From Cytobacillus oceanisediminis (lineage in GTDB: Bacteria > Bacillota > Bacilli > Bacillales > Cytobacillaceae), in the NCBI RefSeq assembly GCF_022811925.1, contig NZ_CP065511.1, positions 3,961,501-4,025,500 on the forward strand: a stretch of DNA of 64,000 nt, given 5' to 3'. The position numbers and the translations under genes were made by a program. This document shows, one piece after another, positions 24,834 through 32,426 of this stretch. Below the pieces are notes generated by a model. It was not told where the DNA came from. It saw nothing but the letters and a program-made list of their open reading frames with translations, and made no database searches. Every line of letters starts with the position of its first letter. Within the stretch, counting starts at the first letter, position 1.

Positions 24834-25529
24834 TTACACAGTGCTCTTATCATCATTATTGGCAATATGCTTCAGTTTTCTGAGTATAACCCGCATAATA
24901 TGCTTATACTCATCATCCTGAAACATTTCAAAAAGAATACGATAATCATTATATATATCAAGCAAACCATCAATCAGCACTTTTCTTTCTTTTATGCCTT
25001 CAAGCAATTCCTTTTCTGCCTTGCGGAATGAATGAGCGGTTTCCTTTAATTCAGGCAGCTTATCTTTTTTGTTTATCATATAAAGGAGTCCCAGCTTCTG
25101 GATAAAAGCATCTGCACTTTCAGCATCCGCAACGAGTGTCAGCTCTTCCTCTCCTGCCTCCAGCCATTCCCCGTCATTAATTCTCGAAAGCTCATAAATA
25201 ACATCTTCCCATGCATCTTCTTTGTATCTCCAAATTTCCGTCCTGAAGCCTACTATTTTGAAAAGATCCGAACCATACCCCTTGACTTGGACAAGGTCGC
25301 CAAAAAAGTATTTATATTCGATGTCAATATGCTCCTTTTCCATAATCTCACCTTCATACTCAGACAGCATTTGAAGGCTGGATTCCATATATAGACCTTC
25401 ACTTTTATTGACTTCATAGACGTACATATCATCTAGCCATTTCACATCTGTTACTTTTCCGACTGTACCATAAATAGTGATCACGACTGTATCACCGATT
25501 TTGTACTTTGGTTTCTTCTTTTTGCTCAT
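24834..25529 (-). CDS. YodN-like protein
   Basis: A 231-residue cytoplasmic protein. Two SH3/KOW-like beta units are visible: KYKIGDTVVITIYGTVGKVTDVKW (residues 8-31) and YKYFFGDLVQVKGYGSDLFKIVGF further on. The second half is helical and charged, ending in NNDDKSTV. Placement between yozD and yozE matches B. subtilis yodN. ATG at 25529 is chosen with GGATGGAGG upstream; ATG at 25538 is also possible. Function unknown; the repeated beta units suggest a binding role. Confidence 0.72.
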   Translation of the reverse strand: MSKKKKPKYKIGDTVVITIYGTVGKVTDVKWLDDMYVYEVNKSEGLYMESSLQMLSEYEGEIMEKEHIDIEYKYFFGDLVQVKGYGSDLFKIVGFRTEIWRYKEDAWEDVIYELSRINDGEWLEAGEEELTLVADAESADAFIQKLGLLYMINKKDKLPELKETAHSFRKAEKELLEGIKERKVLIDGLLDIYNDYRILFEMFQDDEYKHIMRVILRKLKHIANNDDKSTV

Positions 25530-25684
25530 TTCCTCCATCCTCTCAATGACTGAGTCGTGAGTATTGAATACAATAGTATATGCACTTTTTATGAAAATCG
25601 TCCGTACGTTCATCACAATCAAGCGAAAAGCGCAGACGTCCCATTTTAAATAATTGCTCTTTTCTCATAGATTGTTGTTTTTGA

Positions 25685-25890
25685 TTATGAATTCAGCCCG
25701 TTGCTTTCCGCTGCGGGCACTTGCTTTCCGCGGGGAGGAACAGAGCTCCTCGGCTTCGCCTGTGGGGTCTCCCGCTCCCTCTCCTCCCGCAGGACATTGA
25801 ATAAGCTTCTTCGAATGTGCACCGCACGAAGGAAATGCGTAAGCATTTTCGAGGATCAAGTGCCCTCCGCTCCAATCAATTCAGTAAATT
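25685..25890. repeat. GC-rich intergenic repeat element (CTTTCCGCGGG...CCCTCCGCTCCAATCAA type)
   Basis: A block much richer in G+C than its surroundings, starting GCTTTCCGCTGCGGGCACTT and ending AAGTGCCCTCCGCTCCAATC. The ends are complementary (GGGCACTTG with CAAGTGCCC). Similar intergenic blocks occur in several Bacillaceae genomes in my memory. Spurious frames across it are not genes. Confidence 0.6.
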
Positions 25891-25934
25891 AAACAAGTTA
25901 TTAAAAAGCAACGAACTTTACGAAAACAGCCTTA

Positions 25935-25968
25935 ATAAAAAAACACTCCAGAGTCGGAGTGTTTCTAA
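25935..25968 (-). terminator. terminator of yozE
   Basis: AAACACTCC pairs with GGAGTGTTT, followed by TTTTATT on the minus strand. Confidence 0.85.
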
Positions 25969-25976
25969 GAAATCAT

Positions 25977-26198
25977 TTAGCCCTCAGAAAGTATATACAA
26001 TTGCCAGACTTCATCAAATACAGACATGCTCTCCGGATAACTTCCGTTCAATTCAAGGTAAGAGCTGATCTCATCATAATCATAGGCTGTTTTCGGAAAG
26101 CTGTGATCCTCATATGCGTCATTGGCAAAACGGCTGATGTGATCCTTTGATGCAGGGTGCCTGTACTTCATTAAAAAGTGATAGAAAGTTTTGGACAT
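25977..26198 (-). CDS. yozE: YozE family protein
   Basis: A 73-residue protein matching YozE (UPF0346): FYHFLMKYRHP start, FANDAYEDHSFPK and YDEISSYLELNG centre. Length equals the B. subtilis protein. AAGGGGAAGG lies before the ATG. It is a small helical protein of unknown function, conserved beside kamA. Confidence 0.88.
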   Translation of the reverse strand: MSKTFYHFLMKYRHPASKDHISRFANDAYEDHSFPKTAYDYDEISSYLELNGSYPESMSVFDEVWQLYILSEG

Positions 26199-26286
26199 GC
26201 TAACGCCTTCCCCTTTATTCTGTCGTTCATTAATTTATTTTCTACTATAATCGAATTGTGCTCAGTTCGTCTACTAATTCAAAGAA

Positions 26287-26318
26287 AAAGCAGCCCGCAT
26301 ATCTTTACGGGCTGCCCT
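26287..26318 (-). terminator. terminator of the kamA-yokU unit
   Basis: GCAGCCCG pairs with CGGGCTGC, then TTTTT on the minus strand. Confidence 0.88.
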
Positions 26319-26324
26319 TATCAC

Positions 26325-26618
26325 TTACTTATCATAGGAAGAGAAATCGAAATAATTTCGCTTCAGCAGCCTCGGCTGCTCCATCAATTTTTCAAAATTT
26401 ATTTCTTTTCCGATCTTTTTCGCATCAATTAAAAATAGTTGGTCCTCAATCTCCTTAACAAGATCATCGGACTGGTAAACCATATCACAATCCCTGCAGG
26501 AAATGGAAGGTGTCTCATTGATTTGGATGGCCCTTGTTCCATCAGGCAGCTCCCAATAAACAGTTTCCCTGCTCTCATTTATATTTTGGCTTTCACACCA
26601 TGCACATTTAATTTGCAT
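26325..26618 (-). CDS. yokU: YokU family zinc-finger-like protein
   Basis: A 97-residue protein with CAWC near residue 5 and CRDC near residue 45, a likely zinc-binding pair, ending in an aromatic NYFDFSSYDK tail. This matches the YokU family. ATG at 26618 has a perfect AGGAGG. It starts 10 bases after the kamA stop and is followed by a terminator, so it is co-transcribed with kamA. YokU is repeatedly found beside kamA; its role in lysine breakdown is unknown, perhaps as regulator or accessory factor. Confidence 0.82.
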   Translation of the reverse strand: MQIKCAWCESQNINESRETVYWELPDGTRAIQINETPSISCRDCDMVYQSDDLVKEIEDQLFLIDAKKIGKEINFEKLMEQPRLLKRNYFDFSSYDK

Positions 26619-26628
26619 TCTTAACCTC

Positions 26629-28059
26629 CTATTCCTTTGCCGCTGCCGTTTCGGCATCCGTTTCAGCTGCTGGATTCTGCTTCGTCTGCTGGGCATTGAA
26701 TTTCTTTTCCTTTAGTTCATCCCGTTTGTCACGTTTATCCTTCAATGAACTATGGGATGGATCGCTTTCATATTTTTCACGGCGGTCAAGTCTTGCAAGC
26801 CCTTCAGGTACAAGATTAAACTGCTGATCATTCATCAGCGCGGCTATTCCGACATTGGACCGTTTTTCATCCATTTCCGGGTAAACTTCTTTAAAATACC
26901 CTTCAGCACGGCCAGGAACATAGTTTTCCGGCTCCGGATAAGTGGTTATGACTCCTTCAAAATTACGAAGGACCACTTTATCGGCACTTTGTGATATCAG
27001 GTAATTCGGCTGCAAGGAGATTTTTCCGCCTCCCCCAGGCGCGTCCACAACAAAAGTTGGAACCGCATATCCCGAAGTATGTCCTCTTAATCCTTCAATG
27101 ATCTCAAGCCCTTTTGAAACTGGTGCACGGAAATGGCCAATGCCTTCAGATAGATCACATTGATAAATGTAATAAGGCCGGACCCGGATTTTAACAAGGT
27201 CATGCATTAGTTTTTTCATAATTGGAACGCTGTCGTTTATACCCGCCAAAATAACGGATTGGTTGCCAACCGGAACACCGGCATTTGCCAGCATCTCACA
27301 TGCTCTCTTGGAATCTTCGGTAATTTCAATAGAAGTATTAAAATGTGTATTTAGCCATACCGGATGATACTTTTTCAGGATACTGCATAAATTTTCGGTA
27401 ATCCGCTGCGGAAATACAACCGGTGCCCTCGTGCCGATTCTGATGATTTCAACATGATCAATTTCCCGCAAATTCTTCAGAATGTATTCAAGGATATTAT
27501 CATTGATTAAAAGTCCATCCCCGCCAGATATGAGAACGTCTCTAACCTGAGGGGCACTCCTGATATAGCTGATCGCTGCATCAAGCTGTTTTTTCGGCAC
27601 TCCCATGCCAATTTGACCGGAAAATCTCCTCCTTGTACAATAGCGGCAATACATGGAGCATTGGTTTGTCACCAGAAATAAGACACGGTCAGGATAACGG
27701 TGCGTCAGGCCAGGGACAGGTGAATCTTCATCTTCATGCAAAGGATCTTCAAGGTCATATTTTGTTTTATATATTTCTTTTGAAATTGGTACTGATTGCA
27801 TTCTTATCGGGCATCGCGGATCATCCGGATTCATTAGTGAAGCATAATAAGGTGTAATGTTCAGCGGAATCGTCTTAGTCGAGATTCTTACCCCTTCTTC
27901 CTCATCCGGAGTGAGATTTATGACTTTCTTCAGATCATCAACAGTGCGAATCGTATTTGTCAGCTGCCAAAGCCAATCATTCCATTGTTCTTCTGCGACA
28001 CCCTTCCACAGCTCAATGTCTTTCCAGTGCCGATCCGGCTTATATAAAAAGTTTTTCAT
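26629..28059 (-). CDS. kamA: L-lysine 2,3-aminomutase KamA
   Basis: A 476-residue radical-SAM, PLP enzyme. The cluster motif CxxxCxxC is at residues 134, 138 and 141 (CSMYCRYCTRRR), ISGGDGLL is the GGE-like SAM motif, and GGGGKISL contains the PLP lysine. It interconverts L-lysine and L-beta-lysine. The C-terminal 60 residues are a charged, Ala/Glu-rich extension with no clear domain. A sigma-54-type promoter (28098-28113) lies 39 bases upstream and the KamR-like activator gene is directly upstream. AGGGGG precedes the ATG. Confidence 0.95.
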   Translation of the reverse strand: MKNFLYKPDRHWKDIELWKGVAEEQWNDWLWQLTNTIRTVDDLKKVINLTPDEEEGVRISTKTIPLNITPYYASLMNPDDPRCPIRMQSVPISKEIYKTKYDLEDPLHEDEDSPVPGLTHRYPDRVLFLVTNQCSMYCRYCTRRRFSGQIGMGVPKKQLDAAISYIRSAPQVRDVLISGGDGLLINDNILEYILKNLREIDHVEIIRIGTRAPVVFPQRITENLCSILKKYHPVWLNTHFNTSIEITEDSKRACEMLANAGVPVGNQSVILAGINDSVPIMKKLMHDLVKIRVRPYYIYQCDLSEGIGHFRAPVSKGLEIIEGLRGHTSGYAVPTFVVDAPGGGGKISLQPNYLISQSADKVVLRNFEGVITTYPEPENYVPGRAEGYFKEVYPEMDEKRSNVGIAALMNDQQFNLVPEGLARLDRREKYESDPSHSSLKDKRDKRDELKEKKFNAQQTKQNPAAETDAETAAAKE

Positions 28060-28097
28060 TTAAATTCCCCCTATATGGATTTCTTTAAAATACTTAC

Positions 28098-28113
28098 TGC
28101 AAGAATCATGCCA
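28098..28113 (-). promoter_or_regulatory. sigma-54 (SigL) -24/-12 promoter of kamA
   Basis: The minus strand reads TGGCATGATTCTTGCA. Consensus TGGCAC-N5-TTGCA is met with one mismatch and the exact GG-N10-GC spacing. The upstream gene encodes a sigma-54 activator, and the kam locus of B. thuringiensis is reported to be SigL dependent. Confidence 0.85.
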
Positions 28114-28211
28114 TTTTTGAAGCTTTCGTATTATCATATGAAAACCTTGCCGGAGTGGCGATTGTTAGCAGCTGAGGGGATTTTTTTATTAAACTGGTAT
28201 CTTTGAAACAA

Positions 28212-28234
28212 AAAAAATGCCGATTATTCGGCAC
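28212..28234 (-). terminator. terminator of kamR, overlapping a KamR-motif copy
   Basis: TGCCGA pairs with TCGGCA around ATAA, then eight Ts. The 18-mer 28217-28234 (GTGCCGAATAATCGGCAT on the minus strand) also matches the motif before kamR and lies about 105 bp upstream of the -24 box, a normal enhancer distance. Confidence 0.7.
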
Positions 28235-29669
28235 TTTCATAATTACTGCAGAAACGGCTCCTGTTATTTATATCAATATTATACTTTGCCAGTTTATATT
28301 GCAGCGTTTGACGCGGAACCTCCAATAGCTTTGCGGCTCTTTTTATATTTCCATTGGTCTCTAGAAGAGCTTTTTCAATTAATGCTTTTTCCTGTTCTTC
28401 CATGCTCGCCTTTAATGGCTGAACCTTTAGTGAAACAACCTGTTTATCCTTTTGCAGCTGCTGTTTCATTATCACAGGCAAATCCTCTGCTTTAAGAAAA
28501 TTTTCTTCACAGACATTCATCATGTATTCGATTGTATGCTTTAATTCCCTGACATTTCCGGGCCAATGATATTGTCTGAAAAAGGCAAGCACATCATCCC
28601 CGATTCCTGAAAGGTTTTTGTGTAGAACCTGATTAAATCCCCTAATAAAATGATGTGCAAGAAATTCAATATCTTCTTTTCTATCCCTTAGAGGAAGGAG
28701 CCCGAAAGTGAGAACATTTAAGCGGTAAAATAAGTCTGTTCTGATTTGGTTTCTCTCCAGTGCTTCCACTGGATGGATATTCATGGCTGCAATCACTCTC
28801 ACATCTACATGGGAGTTCTTCGGGCTTCCCACTCTTCTGACAATCCCATCCTCCAGCACTCTAAGCAGTTTTGCCTGAAGCTCAATTGGCATGGCATGTA
28901 TTTCATCAAGGAAGAGTGTTCCCCCATCGGCTAATTCAAATAGCCCTGGCCTGTCTACAGCTCCTGTATAGCTTCCTTTAGCAGTCCCGAATAGAATGCT
29001 TTCAAGCAAGGGTTCCGGTATAGCTGCACAGTTCTGGGCAATAAATGGCCCGGCAGCTCTTGGGGAAGCATGGTGGAGTCCCTGAACAAAGAGCTCCTTT
29101 CCGCACCCGCTTTCGCCAAACACCAGAATGGAGGAATCAGACTTAGCCAGTTTGGCCGCTTCTTTTTTAATTTTTTGCATTTCCTGATTTATTGTGAGAA
29201 GGCTATCCAGTGTGTACTGGACATTATCAACAGCAGTCTTTTTTTTGACAGGCTGTTTTATTTTTTTTCGCAAATCCAGAAGGCTTTCAGAAAGAAGCTT
29301 CAACCTGGAATAGTCCTTAGCAATCTCAACAGCTCCCGCTACTTTCCCATCTACAGTAATAGGGAGAGTTGTATTAATGGTTTCTATTTGTGCGCCATGA
29401 AGGTTCACATAGGATTGCGTCTGGTTATAGATCGGTTTTTTTGTTTTCATTACTTTTAATAAGGTGCTTGTCTCTTTATCCAATGAAGGAAAGACTTTCA
29501 GAACAGGTTTTCCGATAACCTCAGAAACCTCCAGACCATCGTGTCTTGCAGCAATTTCATTATAAAAAATGGTATTTCCATTCAAATCTACTACATGAAT
29601 TCCTTCATCAATGCCCTTTAATATGGCTGCCAGAACTTCTTTTGAAATGCTTTGAGTTTCAGTCATCAA
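28224..29669 (-). CDS. kamR: sigma-54-dependent activator, KamR-like
   Basis: A 481-residue enhancer-binding protein. A PAS domain (about 10-115) is followed by a linker and the AAA+ core (about 165-400) with Walker A GESGCGKE, the sigma-54 contact loop in variant form GSYTGA, Walker B GTLFLDEIH and R-finger region. A Fis-type helix-turn-helix (NGNIKRAAKLLEVPRQTLQYKL) ends the protein. The PAS domain suggests activation by a pathway metabolite such as lysine or beta-lysine. It sits between ablB and kamA; two 18-bp motif copies lie upstream. GGAGGGG precedes the ATG. Confidence 0.9.
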   Translation of the reverse strand: MMTETQSISKEVLAAILKGIDEGIHVVDLNGNTIFYNEIAARHDGLEVSEVIGKPVLKVFPSLDKETSTLLKVMKTKKPIYNQTQSYVNLHGAQIETINTTLPITVDGKVAGAVEIAKDYSRLKLLSESLLDLRKKIKQPVKKKTAVDNVQYTLDSLLTINQEMQKIKKEAAKLAKSDSSILVFGESGCGKELFVQGLHHASPRAAGPFIAQNCAAIPEPLLESILFGTAKGSYTGAVDRPGLFELADGGTLFLDEIHAMPIELQAKLLRVLEDGIVRRVGSPKNSHVDVRVIAAMNIHPVEALERNQIRTDLFYRLNVLTFGLLPLRDRKEDIEFLAHHFIRGFNQVLHKNLSGIGDDVLAFFRQYHWPGNVRELKHTIEYMMNVCEENFLKAEDLPVIMKQQLQKDKQVVSLKVQPLKASMEEQEKALIEKALLETNGNIKRAAKLLEVPRQTLQYKLAKYNIDINNRSRFCSNYESAE

Positions 29670-29700
29670 AATCCCCTCCCATATATATGTATATGACAGG

Positions 29701-29740
29701 GTGCCGAAAATTTGTCAGGATGGTGCCGAAATACTGGCAC
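29701..29740 (-). promoter_or_regulatory. two candidate KamR operator/enhancer sites
   Basis: On the plus strand GTGCCGAAAATTTGTCAG (29701-29718) and GTGCCGAAATACTGGCAC (29723-29740) are 22 bp apart, two helical turns. They share GTGCCGAA and a trailing G-x-CA with the copy at 28217-28234. The second is a near-perfect inverted repeat. Position 32-71 bases before kamR suggests autoregulation. Confidence 0.6.
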
Positions 29741-30615
29741 TATTTTTTGTGGCCCCAGTAATCCGCTGCAGCCAAATTCTTTACCCAGACATTCATATTT
29801 TCAAGTTTATCGAAAATATAACAGTTGTTAAGAAGCCGGCCCCGATAGGAATAGCCCAGCTGATGCAGAACGGCATTCATTCCGAACGACAGCGCTCTGG
29901 CAATGGAGTAGGCACAGAATACACCCTGCGATTTTAAATCTTTTTCCAATTTTTCAAGGAGTATTTTCATTAAACCATGTTTACGGTGGGACGGAAGTGT
30001 CGCACAATCTGTCAGTTCTGCGTTTTTATAAAAAAGATTGACCTCCGCTGAAGCTCCACTGACAAGGTCATCATTATACTGAAATGCGTAATAGATGGTA
30101 CCTTCCTGGATGGTCTTTTTAATATATGAGGGATCATGGAGAGGTGTTGGATAAATTTGAAATACTTCCCGGTAAAGTGCAGCAAGTTTTTCAGCATCTT
30201 GCTCCGTTACTTTCAGGAGCTGATATTCGGAAGGAGGCATGATGACATCCGGGTTTCTTTCAATGGCAACTACATTTGTAATGATGCTGTCTTCAGAAAT
30301 CCAATGGGGATTGATTCTTCTTTCTTCAGAGAAATATTTACAGAAAAAGTATTGATCAGAGCCCCGGAAATACCCGTCAATAACAGCTTCGCACTGAAAA
30401 CCCTTAGCAAGCAGATCCATATAATTTTCCACTCTTCCTCTAAAAATTAATTTCTCACACTGGTGTTCTTTTGCCGTTTTCTCTGCTTCATGGACGGCAT
30501 CTTCCAATTTACCTGCATAATCGTCTACTCTTAAGCGTTTATTGAATGGATCAAGGTATAATTCGGCAAGAAAGTTTTCTTTTTTTATTATTTTTACAGA
30601 AGCTGTATTATGCAT
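29740..30615 (-). CDS. ablB: beta-lysine N6-acetyltransferase AblB (YodP)
   Basis: A 291-residue protein with a two-part layout: residues 1-125 form the AblB-specific N-terminal domain (KLIFRGRVENY, KGFQCEAVIDGYFRGSDQYFFCKYFS), and 130-275 a GNAT domain with the acetyl-CoA loop LPSHRKHGLMKIL and LSFGMNAVLHQLGY. AblB acetylates beta-lysine at N6. In methanogens this makes an osmolyte; here it is embedded in a catabolic cluster, so the product is probably a degradation intermediate. Its leader carries 21-bp repeats and an attenuator-like hairpin. AGAAGGGGG precedes the ATG. Confidence 0.92.
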   Translation of the reverse strand: MHNTASVKIIKKENFLAELYLDPFNKRLRVDDYAGKLEDAVHEAEKTAKEHQCEKLIFRGRVENYMDLLAKGFQCEAVIDGYFRGSDQYFFCKYFSEERRINPHWISEDSIITNVVAIERNPDVIMPPSEYQLLKVTEQDAEKLAALYREVFQIYPTPLHDPSYIKKTIQEGTIYYAFQYNDDLVSGASAEVNLFYKNAELTDCATLPSHRKHGLMKILLEKLEKDLKSQGVFCAYSIARALSFGMNAVLHQLGYSYRGRLLNNCYIFDKLENMNVWVKNLAAADYWGHKK

Positions 30616-30638
30616 AGCTCAGACCCCCTTCTATTAAA

Positions 30639-30663
30639 AAACTGCCCGGCCAAACGGCCAGGC
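30639..30663 (-). terminator. attenuator-like hairpin 20 bases before ablB
   Basis: TGCCTGGCC pairs with GGCCGGGCA around GTTT, followed by GTTTTTTAAT. A terminator this close to the ribosome site must be read through to express ablB. Confidence 0.65.
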
Positions 30664-30693
30664 ATTATAGATATATAAAGGAATTCGGGCCAA
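30664..30693 (-). promoter_or_regulatory. candidate sigma-A promoter of ablB
   Basis: Minus-strand TTGGCC, 18 bases, TATAAT. The -35 overlaps the first 21-bp repeat unit, so a protein bound there would interfere with or replace -35 contacts. Confidence 0.45.
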
Positions 30694-30768
30694 TACTGCC
30701 TTTTTACCGGCCAATTCGATTAAAATACCGGCCAAACTCAGGCATTTACCGGCCGAATAAAGTGAAAC
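30685..30768. repeat. four 21-bp tandem repeats upstream of ablB
   Basis: Units beginning at 30685, 30706, 30727 and 30748 share the core ACCGGCCAA (first copy TCGGGCCAA, last ACCGGCCGA). The cores are invariant while the 12-base spacers vary, which is the pattern of protein-binding iterons rather than simple slippage. Confidence 0.7.
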
Positions 30769-30770
30769 TT

Positions 30771-30965
30771 CAATCAGTGGGGGTGATTTTTCCCCACTGA
30801 TTGTTAGTTGAGGCCCACAGGAAGTGGGTCACAAAGACGTTGCCACAGGAGGTGGCGTTTCTTAGTCTTTGTTCTTCTTTTCGGGCCTTTACGGGCAGTT
30901 TGACCCCCACTTATCCCTCAATGATTTCTCCAGAGCCTTGAAGTGGAGGTCTTACTGCCCGTTAG
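30771..30965. ncRNA. multi-hairpin structured element between ALDH gene and ablB
   Basis: Four stems in series: CAATCAGTGGGG/CCCCACTGATTG (30771-30804); CCCAC-AGGAA-GTGGG (30814-30828); GCCAC-AGGAG-GTGGC (30842-30856) enclosed by AAAGAC/GTCTTT; and ACGGGCAG...CTGCCCGT (30891-30963) with an inner CCCACTT/AAGTGG. Two hairpins have AGGAN loops, as in the element at 21350. It could also end transcription of the aldehyde dehydrogenase gene. Strand not determined. Confidence 0.5.
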
Positions 30966-30992
30966 ACTGCGATAAAATTCCTGTCCATCATC

Positions 30993-32414
30993 TTAGTCAA
31001 TTTTAAAGCTGATCAGCTTCATCTCTGTCATTTCTTCAACAGCATATTTTATGCCTTCACGTCCCATTCCGCTCATTTTCACTCCACCATATGGCATATG
31101 GTCTACACGGAAGGTTGGGAAATCGTTAACCATCACACCGCCAACATGAAGCTCTTTTGCTGCTTTAAAGGCTTTGTTCACATCATTGGTGAAAACACCA
31201 GCCTGCAGGCCATAATCTGAATCATTCACAAGTGCCAGCGCCTCTTCAAAGCTGCTGAATGAATTGATATGAACAACAGGTGCAAATGCTTCCTCACATG
31301 AAATTTTTTCTGATTTATCAACGTTCAACAGGACGGTTGGGTGCAATGTATTATTTTCTGCCTTACCGCCAAGAGCAAGTTCTGCTCCGCTCTTAACGGC
31401 ACTCTCGATCCAGCTTTGAGCGCGGTCGGTGTTACTCTTGGAGATCATCGCAGAAATATCTGTTTCCTCATTAAGCGGATCGCCGATTTTCAGCTTTTTG
31501 GCTTCCTCAATAAAGCGTTCGGCAAATATCTGGTACAGGGATTCATGCACATAGATGCGCTGAACGGAAATACAAACCTGTCCCTGGAAGGCAAATGCCC
31601 CAGCTGCAATTCGCGGGACAATTTTCTCCACGTCTGCATTCTCATCCACTACAACTGCCGAGTTGGAACCCAATTCAAGCGTTACTCTCTTTAAGCCTGC
31701 ATTTTCGCGGATCTGCTTTCCTACTGCCGGGCTCCCTGTGAAAGTAATCATCGATATGCGGTCGTCTGCAACAAGTACATCCCCGACCGTTCCGCCGCTC
31801 CCTGTTATTACATTCAAAGCTCCATCAGGAAGTCCGGCTCTGTGAAAAATATCAGCTATTTTATATGCCGACATTGGCGTTTGGGATGCAGGCTTTAATA
31901 CAACCGTGTTGCCGGCAGCAATTGCAGGACCCACTTTATGGGCAACCAGGTTCATAGGAAAATTGAATGGAGTGATGGCGCCGATAATTCCAAGCGGCTC
32001 CTTTACTGTATAAGCAACCCTGCCTTCGCCTCCAGGAGCAGCATCCATTGGGATAGTCTCTCCATAAAGCTTGCGCGCTTCCTGGGCAGCGAAGGTATAT
32101 GTCATGATGGTGCGGTCCACTTCTCCTCTTGCAGCCTTTAGAGGTTTAGATGCTTCACGCGCAATGATCTTTGCGCACTCTTCATTTTCTTCCTTCATGA
32201 TGGCAACTGCATTTTCCAATATTTCCGCCCTTTTATGGGCAGGCATTTCAGCCATTACTTTTCTAGCCTGATCTGCCGCATCAATTGCCGACTTCACATC
32301 GGAAGGAGAAGCCATGGCGACTTCTGCAATAACCTCCCCGCTATAAGGGCTTTTCAATGCTTTGTAGTTCTCTGTTTCCTTGAACTTTCCGCTGATCCAT
32401 AAATGTTGTTTCAT
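30993..32414 (-). CDS. aldehyde dehydrogenase, proposed semialdehyde dehydrogenase (GabD role)
   Basis: A 473-residue NAD(P)-dependent aldehyde dehydrogenase. Key elements: TPFNFPMNLVAHKVGPAIA (NAD fold), GSPAVGK, catalytic Glu in TLELGSNS (about 250) and nucleophile Cys in FQGQVCISVQR (about 285). The GQVCIS context is that of the lactaldehyde/phosphonoacetaldehyde type rather than textbook SSADH. It starts 12 bases after gabT, so succinic semialdehyde is the most economical substrate; glutarate semialdehyde is an alternative. GGAGG precedes the ATG. Confidence 0.88.
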   Translation of the reverse strand: MKQHLWISGKFKETENYKALKSPYSGEVIAEVAMASPSDVKSAIDAADQARKVMAEMPAHKRAEILENAVAIMKEENEECAKIIAREASKPLKAARGEVDRTIMTYTFAAQEARKLYGETIPMDAAPGGEGRVAYTVKEPLGIIGAITPFNFPMNLVAHKVGPAIAAGNTVVLKPASQTPMSAYKIADIFHRAGLPDGALNVITGSGGTVGDVLVADDRISMITFTGSPAVGKQIRENAGLKRVTLELGSNSAVVVDENADVEKIVPRIAAGAFAFQGQVCISVQRIYVHESLYQIFAERFIEEAKKLKIGDPLNEETDISAMISKSNTDRAQSWIESAVKSGAELALGGKAENNTLHPTVLLNVDKSEKISCEEAFAPVVHINSFSSFEEALALVNDSDYGLQAGVFTNDVNKAFKAAKELHVGGVMVNDFPTFRVDHMPYGGVKMSGMGREGIKYAVEEMTEMKLISFKID

Positions 32415-32426
32415 TGGAATTCCTCC

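Noticed and set aside
25665..25892. Overlapping frames on both strands across the GC-rich block
   Set aside because: They follow from the base composition of the repeat element and have no ribosome sites.
28124..28143. Imperfect palindrome TTTCGTATTATCATATGAAA as the KamR enhancer
   Set aside because: It lies only about 11 bases upstream of the -24 box, too close for an enhancer, and does not match the other motif copies.
30685..30768. Four spaced repeats as a small CRISPR array
   Set aside because: The conserved core is only 9 bases with a 21-base period; no cas genes.
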